Assembly (NCBI GenBank): GCA_039881145.1
Contig: JAYKKI010000074.1
Location: 8,252,001 to 8,316,000, forward strand
DNA from: Druceiella hillmani
Lineage: Eukaryota; Arthropoda; Insecta; Lepidoptera; Hepialidae
DNA: 64,000 nucleotides
Reading direction: 5' to 3'
Part shown: positions 10,805-22,315 of the stretch, piece after piece
Position numbering within the stretch: the first letter of the stretch is position 1
Layout: each line of letters begins with the position of its first letter
The notes under the pieces: model-generated
The model's database searches: none
Told to the model about the DNA's origin: nothing
Seen by the model: the letters and a program-made list of their open reading frames with translations, nothing else
Made by a program: the position numbers and the translations under genes

Positions 10805-12266
10805 TTTGGTGTTATCACACACATCTTGATATATCTCTCGACCTTTTTTCTTTATATTTCGCAAGTACAAGTAGTGAAGCAATTCTAATGAAGTAAACCC
10901 GTTATCGAAATAAAGTGTACACAGAACCGGGTTAGATATAGTTTTACGTAATCTACCAATTGTCTTTCCACCAAAGCCGAGATAATCTTCTTCCTATTCT
11001 GGGAACTGAACATATAAAATGTAAATAGCGTTTGCCTCCAATTTAACCCCATACAAGACGCGATTGATTCAAATCTGAGATCACTATTCCAGTAATATTC
11101 GATTGCTGGTATCTTTACGATTCCCATAACTATCTCAATACCAATAAGAATTTCTATTTCTTTTCTTGTTATACAAATAGATTTACCATGTTTTTGAACT
11201 GAATACAAATTATTTATTATATATTAATATGTCTAAAATAGTGCTGCGTTTACTCTAATTCAAACCGTTCTGCAAATCTAAAACCTGTGTCCACTTCTAC
11301 AACTCCAGTATATTTGGTTTTATTTTGTTTGTATGGAAACTGTATGATTGCTTAAGTTTGCTACTTTTAAAAGCAGGTTTTGTGAGTAAACGAGGCATTG
11401 GAGACAACTCAGTATTAACGACTTGTCACTGGTGCCAAAGGCGACATTACAGAACTTGTTGATGGTGTTTCCGGTACAAAACATGGAGGTAGATTTGGAG
11501 GTCTAGCAATACGAGAAGACGATGCTGATGTCATTGACCGTGATGTTCCTTGGTCTATGGAGATATTATTTACTTATTTACCTGGTTTAGAAGTACCTTG
11601 TTCTTGTCTTGGTTCATCACAGTCACTAAGATCTTGAATCAAGTCATAAATTGCAGGCAAAATACTTGTAACGGGTGAAGAATCACTTGAGTCATCCCTA
11701 AAGAACTCGCATGCTAATACTCTTTTTTCCTCACCTCTTCAGATTCTAATTCCGAATCTTTACATTCTGATGGTGGTATCAAAGCAATAATTTTCTTTGA
11801 TCTCCTGACGTTCCTCGTCATAACAATTATATCTATACAATCTAATTATACACTAACAAGCAATATCCGTTAGAAATGACAAACATAAGTAACACTGCTT
11901 TCTGGCACTTATGGGCAATGTCCCTTTCAAGTTACGTCCACTTTTATACGAAAATCGAAAAAAGTTACTTATAAAAATTACCGTGTGCTATCACTCGATG
12001 ATTATTTTAACTTAATTATATATAAAAATAGAATAAAACAATGAAATACTCGCATAACAACAATATTTATGACGAGCGCAAACTGAGTCAGCCGTTGCAA
12101 TATTTCAAACAATTGATAAAATGTATTTGTTGTGCGAGCGAGCGTCTGAAGCGCTTGAGTATGAAAAGGATAGCCTACTATAAGCGAGGTAGCATGCGAA
12201 AGGACTAGCCCTTCGTTCTAGTTACGGATATGTGCGTATTTATTACACACCACTCATAACGGTTAA
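10805..12266 (-). mobile_element. piggyBac-like element B, internally deleted, minus strand
   Basis: The 5' end (high coordinate) is TTAA at 12263-12266. In minus-strand sense it reads TTAACCGTTATGAGTGGTG, near-identical over the first bases to element A. About 445 bp further in, ATG (11819-11821) opens a degenerate transposase frame. The subterminal region (about 12110-12200) contains GC-richer GAGCGAGCGTCTGAAGCGC motifs. The other terminus is not found; it may have been lost where the TIR element at 9884-10784 abuts. TTAA specificity is established for the family; the boundary call is an inference. Confidence 0.6.
10830..11821 (-). pseudogene. piggyBac-like transposase (DDE_Tnp_1_7), broken
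   Basis: The N-terminus begins MTRNVRRSKKIIALIPPSE, followed by acidic, Ser-rich sequence scattered over frames. The clearest part (10980-11208) reads YSVQKHGKSICITRKEIEIL, IGIEIVMGIVKIPAIEYYW and SIASCMGLNWRQ. This is the conserved block preceding the first catalytic Asp in piggyBac-family transposases. After QNRKKII the frame jumps to PVLCTLYFDNGFTSLELLHY, the block carrying a later catalytic Asp (DNxFTS). About 150 residues normally between these blocks are therefore missing. Stops and frameshifts add to the damage. Identification rests on two separate conserved blocks in the correct order. Non-functional. Confidence 0.75.
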
Positions 12267-13465
12267 AAACAATTTAAAGGTTTTAATATCACCTCTCGTT
12301 ATAGTGATTGGTGTTTAATTCTTGCTTATGGCATTCTACTCATGTAATGAATCGATAGTTCATTACCATCAAACAATTTACATACGTACATATATAGGCT
12401 GCTAAAATCATAACTCTTCCTTTTAGGCTTCACCGTAGTCGGGTAAAAAGATAAAGATATACGATAATGACACCTGATGATTTATTCAGAAAATAAAGAT
12501 TTAAACACTTCTGATATTATATAACTCATAAAAATAATCGTGAATACAAGTATTCGCTTTATGGAATAAAATCTGAATTCGCCATAATATATTGTGAAAA
12601 AAAATATAATTCATAGCTAATATACTTTCTATTTAATAACAATGTCTTGCAATACTTTAATTTACTATATTGAGGTGAATCCTAGCAAATCTTTCCTCTT
12701 TATTTATATATTTATTTCCATACAGTTATAGAAATCGACACTATAGATATGGAGCTATTCACTTTAATACAATATAACAGGATAATAACAGGACTAAGTT
12801 CATGATAAATATAACAATTAACAAATTTCATGACACTACGATACATAATGATAACTCAGTACAAGAATTTATTCTCATTCACCCCAAAATACTCTTTTGC
12901 AAACCAATTTAAAATTGGTTTAATTACACAAACAAAAATAACACCATTCTATCCATGCAATACAGTAATAATTGATACTTCCATTTTAAGGCTACAACTA
13001 TCTGACACGGCTTTGATACGAAGAAATATCCGTCCGGACAAAAATTCGCAATGACATTCTCAACGTCGCACCTCGCCTCCAGCCTCTCACCCGTCACTGA
13101 GTGGCTCCTTCCGCGAGAGCTATTCTGCGATAAAATCTCCGTCGTCTTACAACAGATGAGTCAATGAAAGTTGTTAGGTTTTTTATGGTATAATGCTTCG
13201 CGGAGTCGAGGCCGAGTCATCGCCGCGGTGATATACTTAGTAATTATGATATAATGTGGATACAGCCGCTTTTACTTCGACGCGTTATTTGACGCGGAAT
13301 TGCTATTAATGAGAGATTTATCCGAATATATCCATCGTTATTAGCTACGAAAAATTGTTGTTTCTTTTTTGAAAGCACGTTGAAATAAACATAGAGTCAT
13401 TAAAATAAGAACTTATTAGAAATCTTTCACTTTAAGCGGATATATGAATTTAAATAATGAGATGA
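12267..13465. other. No gene recognised; CpG-containing patch at 13040-13240
   Basis: Mostly AT-rich. A GC-richer patch (about 13040-13240, GTCGAGGCCGAGTCATCGCC) could be regulatory or old repeat DNA. The 74-codon ORF at 12830-13054 has no recognised motif. Confidence 0.3.
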
Positions 13466-13593
13466 CACATGAACGAGAGCATATTAATAAAGAGGCCAAA
13501 TACTTACCAGAAACACCCAGCGTGGAATCCGTAAATTTATCCTGAAAATAATATGTTTGTTATAGAGTTAAGATCTCAATTAATAATTTTACC
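13466..13593 (+). repeat. Dispersed repeat, copy 1 (pairs with 20062-20190)
   Basis: ACATGAACGAGAGCATATTA, AGGCCAAAT and TTTGTTATAGAGTTAAGATC occur in the same order and spacing as ACATGAATGAGAGTATATTA, AGGCCAAAT and TTTGTTATAGACTTAAGATC near 20062-20190. The copies have drifted with small indels. They may be 3' tails of one LINE family; see the second copy. Confidence 0.6.
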
Positions 13594-13966
13594 CCCTTCG
13601 TTTTCATTTAGGGAAGCGTGGGGCAATGAGAGCGCGCGGGTAATGGGGCGGTGGCCATCGGACGGAACTAAAGCACATTCAGGTGACCTTAAGCACTCAG
13701 CCGTTTCCATCAACCATCGAGAAAGTTCGCCTAACGCATACGAATCATTAGTGCCATGCGTTGTGTGACGAGGGACGGTTGTGTGTTTTTCGCTCCGCGC
13801 TTATAAAAAACTGATTACCTGGCGGATTGCCAGCGGCCAGGTAAGCGTGAAGATATATTCTTATTGTTTTCTTTTTATGCTTATTACATACTTATATTCA
13901 TCTTTTTTCAAATACCATTCGTTAAATTTTGAATGAAAGTCGAATAAGAATCAAAATTGTGGTCAG
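13594..13966. other. GC-rich non-coding stretch left of the pogo-like element
   Basis: GC- and CpG-richer than its surroundings (GAGCGCGCGGGTAATGGGGC at 13630-13649). The GCGGGTAATGGG part matches the outer motif of the adjacent pogo-like element's ends, so the element may start further left than 13967. A 71-codon plus-strand ORF (13553-13768) is unrecognised. Confidence 0.35.
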
Positions 13967-16225
13967 CGGGTAATGGGAGCCTACATGGCTCTCATTACCC
14001 GACATAGCTATTTTAAGTTTGTATTTGTTTTTTTTTATTGTTTTAGATGCCGCGTAAAAGAGATCGTACAACAAGAAAAGCTTCTTGGACGGTAGATTCA
14101 TTAGAAAATGCAATCACTACTCTCAAGAGAGGAGGTATTTTGGTGTACAAAGTATCTCGGGAAACTGGCATAACTTACAGCACTTTAAAGAAGAGATACG
14201 ATTTAGCAAAAGCCAATAATGATAGCTACAAAAACTCTTCTAAGCTGGGAAGACATACTGTATTCACTTCTGGAAGAGATTGGATGATTTTTACAGCGTC
14301 ATCCTGATTTGAGTATCAGAAAATCCGAAAACACCAGTATCAATATAATACTCGGATTTGACAAGACTGACAAGACTTTTTTTAATAATTTGGAGAGATT
14401 GATGATGCAACACACGTTTGAACCACAAATGAAATACAGCTTAGATGAGACTGGTCTGACGACCGTCCAAGAGACTGACAAAATAATAACTTCCAAAGGG
14501 CAGAAACGCGTTGGATCTGTTACGTTATGGAAAAGAGGTAAGACCGTTACAGTGATATGTGATATGAGTGCTCCAGGGTGTTTCATTCCCCCTCTTTTCA
14601 TTTTTCCTCGAAAACGTCACTCGTCACAGCTGGAAAAAGATGGACCACTAGAACCTATTTACACATATTCATAATGAGTGGACCAACGAAAATATATTCA
14701 TTCTATGGCTACGTCATTTTATAAAACACACCAAACTTACTGCTACAAGACCTATTGCTAGTTTTGGATAATCACAACAGTCATTCTACTCTCAAAGCTT
14801 GGGAATTAGCAAAAGAAAATCACATAATAATGCTTACCATTCCCCCACATTCATCACACCGTCTACGACCTCTTGACGTTGCTTTTTATTCCACCCTTAA
14901 AAGAGCTTACAACAAAGACAACATGTCCATGAATCAAGAAATTTGATAAAAATTACACCGTACGAGTTTGAAGGACTATTTAGTAAAGCCTACACGAGAG
15001 TAGCTTCTATAAAAAAAGGTGTTAAAAGCTTTAAAACGGGTATATTCTCGATCAATCCTGAAGTTTTTTGTGATGATTATTGTTATTGATGAGGAAGCCG
15101 GATCTGTGGCTACGAATGAGACATAACAGCAACCTGACATTCAGCAGCCAACTAACGTCGATATTATCCAATCCACATAAAATGATACACCACAGCAGCT
15201 AGTTATTGAGCAACCAGATACGGTTAGCCGTGCTACAAGTCCATCTATGTTTTGTGATATAGTAATTTAACTTGTCATTCAAGAGGAAGCTACTGTAAGT
15301 TCAGCCCCGATTCCAACCACATCACATACAACACCAATTCAGTCTGCTATTCAGGAACCACTTACCGTCAGATCTACAACAACTCTGTTCACATCAAATG
15401 ATAACCGACGACAGAGTGAAACCAATACTGATAACGATCAGTTATTGATTTGCTTTTGTCGTATCTCTTGTAAGCGCAATGCCACAACTGCACATCGCTA
15501 AAAAACAAAGTATTCTAGAACAAACAACATTCTGAAATCTTAATAAGCACACCAATGAAAACTGTATTTGAAGAAAAAAGGGGAAAAGAATTGAAAAAGA
15601 GAGTAAGACAAAGGCGATTCAGGAAAACAAAGGAAACTGTAATAAATAAAATTGTATCAAGGGAAAATGTACCAAAAGAAAAATGTATCGAAAGGAAATT
15701 TACCAAAGATAAAGGAGTTAAAAGCAAGCAGATTACAACCAGAAACCAAATAGTTAAAAGGGCTAAACAAATTACATAAAAGTGACGATGAAGATTCATG
15801 TACTGAAGAACTAAACGAAAATTTAATTTGCGATTCTGAGTCAGAATATTCAGAAGACGAAACTCTATGTTCAATTTATTTATACACGGAAAAGAATGGG
15901 AAGATTTGGTACGGATGTGGAAATTGCGGAAACTGAGCTCATAAATGGTGTTCTGGCAGCTATAGTCCAGCTCCTTATATTCGTGCATTTTGTTTGGACC
16001 CTTAACGGGTCTAGTTTTGTTTTTCTTTAACAATTTTATCTTTATTTCTTTGTTTTGTTTGAAGAGTTGATTTTTTTTATTTGTGTTATAAATATTTCTT
16101 TGTATAAACAACTAAGATTTGTTTTTAAATCTGTTTAACTTCATTTTTGGGAAGAAGTAAAAATTATGATTCCCATATGAGCGTTAAATGGGCTCTCATT
16201 ACCCGCATGTATGGGGTAATGGGAG
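13967..16225 (+). mobile_element. pogo/Tigger-like DNA transposon with palindromic ends
   Basis: Both ends are hairpins made of the same motif. At the left, CGGGTAATGGGAGCC (13967-13981) pairs with GGCTCTCATTACCCG (13987-14001). At the right, CTCATTACCCG (16194-16204) is followed by GGGGTAATGGGAG (16213-16225). Outside each, AAAGTCGA (about 13936) and TCGACTTT (about 16229-16236) are also complementary, so the true TIR may begin a few dozen bases further out. Between them is one plus-strand transposase pseudogene. The size (~2.3 kb) fits Tigger-like elements. The TA target duplication expected for pogo cannot be proven in this AT-rich sequence. Confidence 0.75.
14047..15995 (+). pseudogene. 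pogo/Tigger-like DDE_1 transposase with C-terminal zinc finger
   Basis: The ATG at 14047 starts MPRKRDRTTRKASWTVDSLE, a Psq-type helix-turn-helix (about residues 10-60, ending TGITYSTLKKRYDLAKAN). After a frameshift near 14290 the frame continues; the catalytic blocks are YSLDETGLTTVQ (about 14435), LLVLDNHNSHST (about 14755) and LRPLDVAFYSTLKRAY (about 14862), so all three Asp of a DDD triad are present. A Gln/Pro/Thr-rich linker, a Lys/Arg-rich segment (15555-15779) and a C-terminal WYGCGNCGN-stop-AHKWC PHD-like finger (about 15900-15960) follow. Stops or frameshifts near 14290, 14674, 14946, 15180 and 15935 inactivate it. The domain order matches insect Tigger-like proteins. Confidence 0.85.
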
Positions 16226-16575
16226 TGATCGACTTTTTTGTAAAAACTTTATTGTACCTCAATGCATGGCTGTAGTTGATTTAGACTGTGATAAAAACAT
16301 AGTCACATAAACGACGTTTAAGTTTATAATTAAAAATTATGACAAAAAAATAAATGTGATTTTTATCAACATTTTCCCTTAGTAGGTTCCAAATCCCTCG
16401 CTCTTGCCCACATCGACTTATTGAAAACTGTAAATAATGTTATTATGTATTCACTTTTTATACACATACGCGCTTCGTTATAAGATTATATAGTCAACAT
16501 CTATAAATATAATAAAATCGTAGAAAACTGAGTACTAAACGCTCCTAAGCCTAAAATTTAGCATTTTTTTCTATT
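16226..16575. other. No gene recognised
   Basis: AT-rich DNA between the pogo-like element and the next repeat. Nothing seen beyond the TCGACTTT motif next to the element end. Confidence 0.4.
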
Positions 16576-16920
16576 TGTCTATTTGTCTGCGCGCACCTTC
16601 ATCGTGTACTTTAATCTCAGCAACAGCTGGACCGATTTGGATGCCGTTTTCAGTGTAATGTATTTAAATTCGCTTGTGCTAATATTTAGGATTAGTTGCA
16701 TTTCGATAAGTAAAAAAGATACAATTTTTCGTTTACGTTCGTTGTGCACACTAATATTCGAACCGGCGGAACCGATTTGGTCGGTAATGTCATCTATTAG
16801 CTTTTTTAGTAAACTTTATGCTCATAGAGTTCTGAGAGAAAAAAGGAACAAAAATTTTTTTATAATAATTTCTCTTACATCAGATTCCACGCGAACGAAT
16901 TCATGGACATAGCTAGTTCT
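16576..16920 (+). repeat. Insect-type dispersed repeat containing 'GGACCGATTTGG' motif
   Basis: The stretch reads TGTCTGCGCGCACC then CAGCAACAGCTGGACCGATT, a phrase type (a 'tctgt..gcgc' lead followed by 'ctggaccgattt') I recognise from repeats in many insect genomes. A second version, GGCGGAACCGATTTGG, occurs at about 16759-16774. A 109-codon plus frame crosses it, but its residues show no domain. The class is unknown to me. Confidence 0.35.
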
Positions 16921-17077
16921 TAAATAAGACTGGGAATTTGTGTGTTAGCAAAGAAGAGTAAGCTACCTTTACTTTAAACTATACTTCTAATATGTACGAT
17001 AGTATAGTCAACTTATAAATATACTTATGAGTATATAATAAAGTAGTTAAACGGAATGATTAATAAAATTATTATAC

Positions 17078-17081
<4 letters not shown>

Positions 17082-17148
<67 letters not shown>
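17082..17148. repeat. (AT)n microsatellite
   Basis: An uninterrupted AT dinucleotide run of about 67 bp. Confidence 0.98.
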
Positions 17149-17150
<2 letters not shown>

Positions 17151-19673
17151 CTTCATGTCAATTAAACAGTCAAGATGTAAGGGGTGCAAAAAATCATCAA
17201 TCGCAAATGTTTGTATCGAGCATTTCTAGATGAAATTTAAAATATAATTCAATATATGAAATATAGTCCAATATATGAAATTTAAAATATAATTAAAAAC
17301 TTAAGTTTGGTCTACGATTGGGGTCGCAAGTGTGACAAAAATAAACCAGGAGCGGCAAAACTATAATTATGTTTTATGAAAAAAGAAACAGGAAACATAT
17401 TGCGATACATTTTGAAAAACTTTAAGATGATTTTGAATAAGCTAGTGAAGTAATTTTGTACTACTCACGCAAGACTCAGATATATTCAAAAGAATATTGT
17501 TACAATAGGTTATTGTAAATATAAATATTGGAAGGGAAGATTTAAGATAAAAATAGGAACCTATCTTAGTATTAGACTTTTAAATCTTTTTTTGTAATAA
17601 CGAAGAAAAATAAGTTCAGGTTTGTTAAAATTATTTGGTATCATTTAAGGAGAATAAATCACAACACGGAAGGGATTTAAGAATGAAAATCTTAAAATGT
17701 TTTAAGCACCTTTAATTACATCCAAAACTATATTATTGATTGCAAACATAATTCTCCATTCTAGATTCATTTCAAAAGCGGCCATAATCTAAAAATGTTG
17801 GCCAAATGTAACAAATTTGCTCATTTCTTATCCCCTTACACGACTGCGTCTTCTATAAGTTTCGGTTCGCAAAATAACCACTATTGGCCCCAAGTAAAAT
17901 TTAGAAATAGCTTTTTTAAATTTTTTAGCAATTCCTCTGATGTGGTATTTTTTTCAATTGACTTTTCTCAAATTGTTTTGAACCCTTTTTTCTTTTTCCC
18001 TTAACTTTAGTATATGTATTTAGTATATTTTATATTATTTTATAAATAGAAAAGTTCATTACTAATTTCATAGTAAGTAATATATGAGATATAGTTGATG
18101 GTCGTAGCTGATGTTGATTAGTTAGGACGAGCAACAATAATATTTATTATTGTAAACATTTATAAAAAAAAAATTAAATCTTTCAAATATTTAATTAGGG
18201 TGTAATGAAAAACTGTTGTGCTTCGGAAGTTTTAATTGCACAGAAAAGCTAATACAACTTCACGATAAGCCTTGTTAATTTTTTTTATGAGATGAGGAAC
18301 ATTTGCAATGGATCAGAATATCGTTGTTACCAATTTGAACCATGATATAAAAGGAAAGTGTGTGGACGGCTGAAGCTCTTGCATATAAACTTATCTTCTC
18401 ACACTTTGTTCAATATGCGAACCACTTTTGTAACAACGTACAATGAACTCGATAGAGCAGAGCAGGTTGCGCAAAATATTACGACATTTCTTTGAAAAGT
18501 CAGAGTATCGGAAACGGAGACTGGGTTGGCTTCATCAATATCTAATTTCTGAATGTGGTTAATGGCGAAATTTAATACGTCCTATGCGAGAATTTTATTG
18601 GGGCAATTGTTATTATTGATTTTGCATCAATAGAAGTTAATATATATAATTAATTAGAATTGTTTACTGTTTGGTAGTTTTTTGTGTGAATATTTTATTG
18701 CTTCTTTGCATAGCGTAATTCATTTTCAACTCATTGAAAACAGTCTTTTTAATAATAGGAATACGGATCTCTTATTTCAAAATGCTCAATATACTCTCTA
18801 TTTTGTTTCAAAACGAAAACAGTTATGACGATAACAAAACTCCGTTCAAGTAGGACTTATGTAATTTCCCCAAAGCGAGCGCGGAATGGAAAAATAGTTT
18901 GTCAACCTCGGGATGAATATGTGGTCTTTAATGGAGTAATATCTGCCAAAATCAAAATATATAATTTTTATTCAGAACAACAACACCAAATTATCACAGA
19001 ACCAGTCAACACTTCTTATATTACTCTCCATTGCATTATCTTTGATACAACCTTGAGCCACTGATATTTGTAGGTCGAACGACAAATTTATTTGTTAATT
19101 AAGAGTTTCACATTTCTCCTCCTAAAATATCGTTCGATCCGAAAAAAATATAATTGTGTAAAAGAATGAATAGAATCAGAATCAGATAATTACTCAACAG
19201 ATACATAAATATTTATTAAACCAGAGATAATTTATTTCGATTAAGAAAATATTTCGCTAATTTAGTTAACGTGGCATGAATAATCAATTATAAACATTTG
19301 TACGGCGACCGTGCAATGGTAGAAAATAAAAATATTAATACAAATAAAATTCAACGTTTTACTAAATTTGTTTATCAATTTATTGCCAACACATTTTGCT
19401 ACCGTATTCGTGTCTAAATGAAAGTGCAGGATAAGTTAAATGTTTTTTTATTTGTTTTGTATAAAATCTAACCTCATTCCTACTTGTTTATTATTACGGG
19501 ATACCTGTTTTATTTTTATGTGTTAAAATAAATAAAAATCAAATTAATTTTAAATTTAATACAAATTTTGTATCGAATTTATTTTAACTTCATTCGAATT
19601 TTCCTCAGTACAAAATAAAAAATCCATTATTTTACAATTAGTGATTTACCAAGGGGTAAAACAAATAATTGTG

Positions 19674-19678
<5 letters not shown>
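17149..19678. other. No gene recognised
   Basis: AT-rich DNA with short ORFs only (17795-18004, 18825-19064, both plus). Neither shows a motif. Near 17210-17285, AATATATGAAATTTAAAATA recurs as short imperfect repeats. Confidence 0.35.

Positions 19679-19756
<78 letters not shown>
19679..19756. repeat. (AT)n microsatellite with GTGTGT interruption
   Basis: Two AT runs separated by ATGTGTGTAT. ORFs here that encode Tyr-Ile repeats are artefacts of the array. Confidence 0.98.
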
Positions 19757-19760
<4 letters not shown>

Positions 19761-19959
19761 AGATAAAATACAATATAATAATATATAATATTATATTTAT
19801 TGTAATTAATAAAGTGAAATAAAAATGCAAATATTCGTAAGAAAATATAGAACATGTTAAGATATATATAAGATATGAATCAAAGAATGTCGGTTAGAAT
19901 GTACCAAAGTAAATGTAATAAAATGTACAAAAAATATCAGTTATTCACAGATATTTTAT

Positions 19960-20200
19960 AAGGGTGATTAATCAAGATTAGCCGCACAAATGATATTAGG
20001 TAACAGATGTAGAAATTCGTTGAAGGATAGTGTAATACAGGACAATATGAAACAGGAAGATACATGAATGAGAGTATATTAAAAAGAACAGGCCAAATGG
20101 TTGCCAGCATCGTCTAACGAATAACCCTTTTTGTCCCAAAAATAACAATTTTGTTATAGACTTAAGATCTTAATAAGTAATATTATCGCCATTTTCTTCT
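19960..20200 (+). pseudogene. Possible RTE-type LINE C-terminal tail; dispersed repeat copy 2
   Basis: On the plus strand, 19975-20100 reads RLAAQMILGNRCRNSLKDSV and then, after a stop, MREYIKKNRPNGCQH. This resembles the C-terminal end of RTE-like LINE polymerases, where a short basic helix precedes a 'R..W.GH' segment (here degraded). The part 20062-20190 matches 13466-13593 closely, so both may be 3' ends of one family. Short and degenerate; a low-confidence family call, a firmer repeat call. Confidence 0.4.
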
Positions 20201-22184
20201 TTTTTCTTTGAGTTAATTATAGGTATTTTTTTTGTTTTAAAAAATACTTGTATGCTATATACCTCTATCTTATTATTTCTAAAATATGAAACTATATCAA
20301 AATATAAGCCAGCACATTTTGAAAGCCAAAATGTAGAAACTTGTGTTATTAAAACGGGAAACTACCTGACTTCACGCTGTTTTCCATTTTATTTCATTAA
20401 ATAAAGCAGGCTATGCTATCGATACATTTTTCGGCTATCTCAATCACGCGAGAGCGTGCGCGCGCCTCAGACGCTCCTGGTGGTGTGCGCACTAGCGATT
20501 ATTTTCTATCAGTGCAGGTATTTAAATGTTTGTCAATTTTGCTTTTTTTCTTATGGGTCAAGTTAAGAAAGGACTTATAGCTCGAAAAAGGATCATTCAT
20601 ATTTGGCCTTTTTACTCCTAACAAAAAATGCAATAGTTATTTTTGAGCTTTATTATTAGATCTGTTTCTTAAGATTAAAATGGTATTTGGTCACACATAA
20701 ATCAAAATTTATAAAATAAAACTGTTTATATTCTATTGACAAACTGCTTTGTTTTACAAATATATTCGATATTTATTTATTTAATATTTTGCTTTGAAAG
20801 AGATGTAACATCTATTCAGTGAGAGTGTGATTATATAGATTGACAGACAAATAGATTACTTACATCACTTCGTCAAACTAGAACATAAGAGAAAGTCGAC
20901 TGCTGATAGTTGAAAAAAATTGATGTTAATTGTTAGTTGTTTGTAATTTTTTGTATTTGCTTTTGTCAACAAAACTAAGGCATCTTTAATATGTGTTTTT
21001 AATATGTCTTCCCTTTTATGGACCTTGATAGCTTGCGCGAGTGTATATCGGGGGCAAGGTAGCCAAGTCAAGCCAAGCACTACCATAAAAACCTTTACTT
21101 TACGTTGATTCTCACCATATCTTTGCGCTAAAATTGGCAGAATTCTTAGAATTTAGATCTAGCCGTAAAAACTGAACTAAACCTCCAAAAATGTACTTAT
21201 ATTTTTTAATAAATCATTAAAAATAACATTGTATTCATATAGTAACATTATAATTTAGCACAGTATAAATACCCAGTCACAGATTGTCCTTTAACAAGAG
21301 ATTTAGACTTAAAACATTTTTAATGAAAATATCGGAGTTAATAAAAGAACACTGCAGACTTGACTCCACACAAAATCTTATTTACTATTCTTGGGACTAA
21401 TCAAAAGTTGTCGCCATTTTGTATATAATTATTTATTTTTGATAGAATAATATGTTCAATAAATGACTTTTATAGGAAACAATGGTTTGCACTATATTTT
21501 CTTCTGATACTTCTTTGTATATTGTAAAAGAAATGTTTTACATAGTACCCTCAGATAAATAACATTAGTTTGTGGTGTTTCCTTCAAAAGGCACTCTCTC
21601 AAAAGTTTTCAAAATTTTCTTCCAATGCAACCCAAAATATATATTTGTCAAATTCTACTTCTCTGCCTATACTACTTTGTGGTGGTGTGTGTTTTCTTAA
21701 TTTAACCAAGCTGCTTCTTAATAAATATCAGAAAATACAAGGAAATGGTTTCGTTAGTACATCACAGTTAATAAAATATCAATTAATTTTCTTAATAATA
21801 TTAGAAATTACAGCTCATTGTTTCCAATCGTAGCATTCGCTGCAAAGGAAGTTCGTAATTCAACTTTATACCAATATTTAATATTGGTTCTTTATACCAA
21901 TATTGAAAATTAAAATATAAATATACACTGGCTTCTACCCAATGTATAATTTCATTTTTTTAATTTTAATTGGTAGTTTATTTTGATAGAGTACATAAAT
22001 GTACACCATCTCTGCAAAATTTATTTTATTTCAGAAATAGTTCAATCACATCACCTTTGCAAACAAGTAAAGCCCCAACATTAAAAAGTGACTGATTCGT
22101 AAATTACAAATAATATTATACAACATTAGTGTATACGTACGTAAATTTAAGTATAATTTAGAATATCACAATTCTTTGAAAAAC
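20201..22184. other. No gene recognised; GC-rich knot at 20450-20510
   Basis: AT-rich apart from GAGAGCGTGCGCGCGCCTC near 20450. The short ORFs at 20865-21086 (-) and 21570-21833 (+) have no recognisable motif. Confidence 0.35.
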
Positions 22185-22315
22185 TTCAAAATCCACGCAG
22201 GTCGTATACCACGAAACGAACATCTGAGTCATTACAATTCTCAAAGAGTCAATGAAGTTGCAGTGTTATTAATCAATGAAGAGGAAGGACTATACCATCT
22301 ATACTATCGATTGAA
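22185..22315 (+). pseudogene. Helitron-like N-terminal fragment
   Basis: The frame reads IHAGRIPRNEHLSHYNSQRV then NEVAVLLINEEEGLYHLYYR. Helitron RepHel proteins carry an 'RYN.P...NEVA' block shortly before the rolling-circle Rep domain, and HYNSQRVNEVAVL fits it. No Rep HUH motif is visible downstream. It may belong with the helicase fragment 5.2 kb further on. The match is about 20 residues, hence moderate confidence. Confidence 0.45.

Noticed and set aside
15515..16111. 198-codon minus-strand ORF, the longest in the window
   Set aside because: It lies antisense to the Lys-rich linker and zinc-finger part of the pogo-like transposase. Lys-rich A-rich coding gives long Phe/Leu-rich frames on the other strand.
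16583..16912. 109-codon plus ORF as a gene
   Set aside because: It runs through a repeat of a kind common in insect genomes, and its residues show no domain.
19627..19855. Minus-strand ORFs encoding long Tyr-Ile runs
   Set aside because: They are translations of the AT microsatellite; the same applies to the ORF at 46036-46227.
20440..20515. Third piggyBac-like terminus, from GC-rich motifs like those at 12.1-12.2 kb
   Set aside because: No TTAACCGTTA end and no transposase nearby; the similarity is only in short GAGCGTG/CAGACGCTC words.
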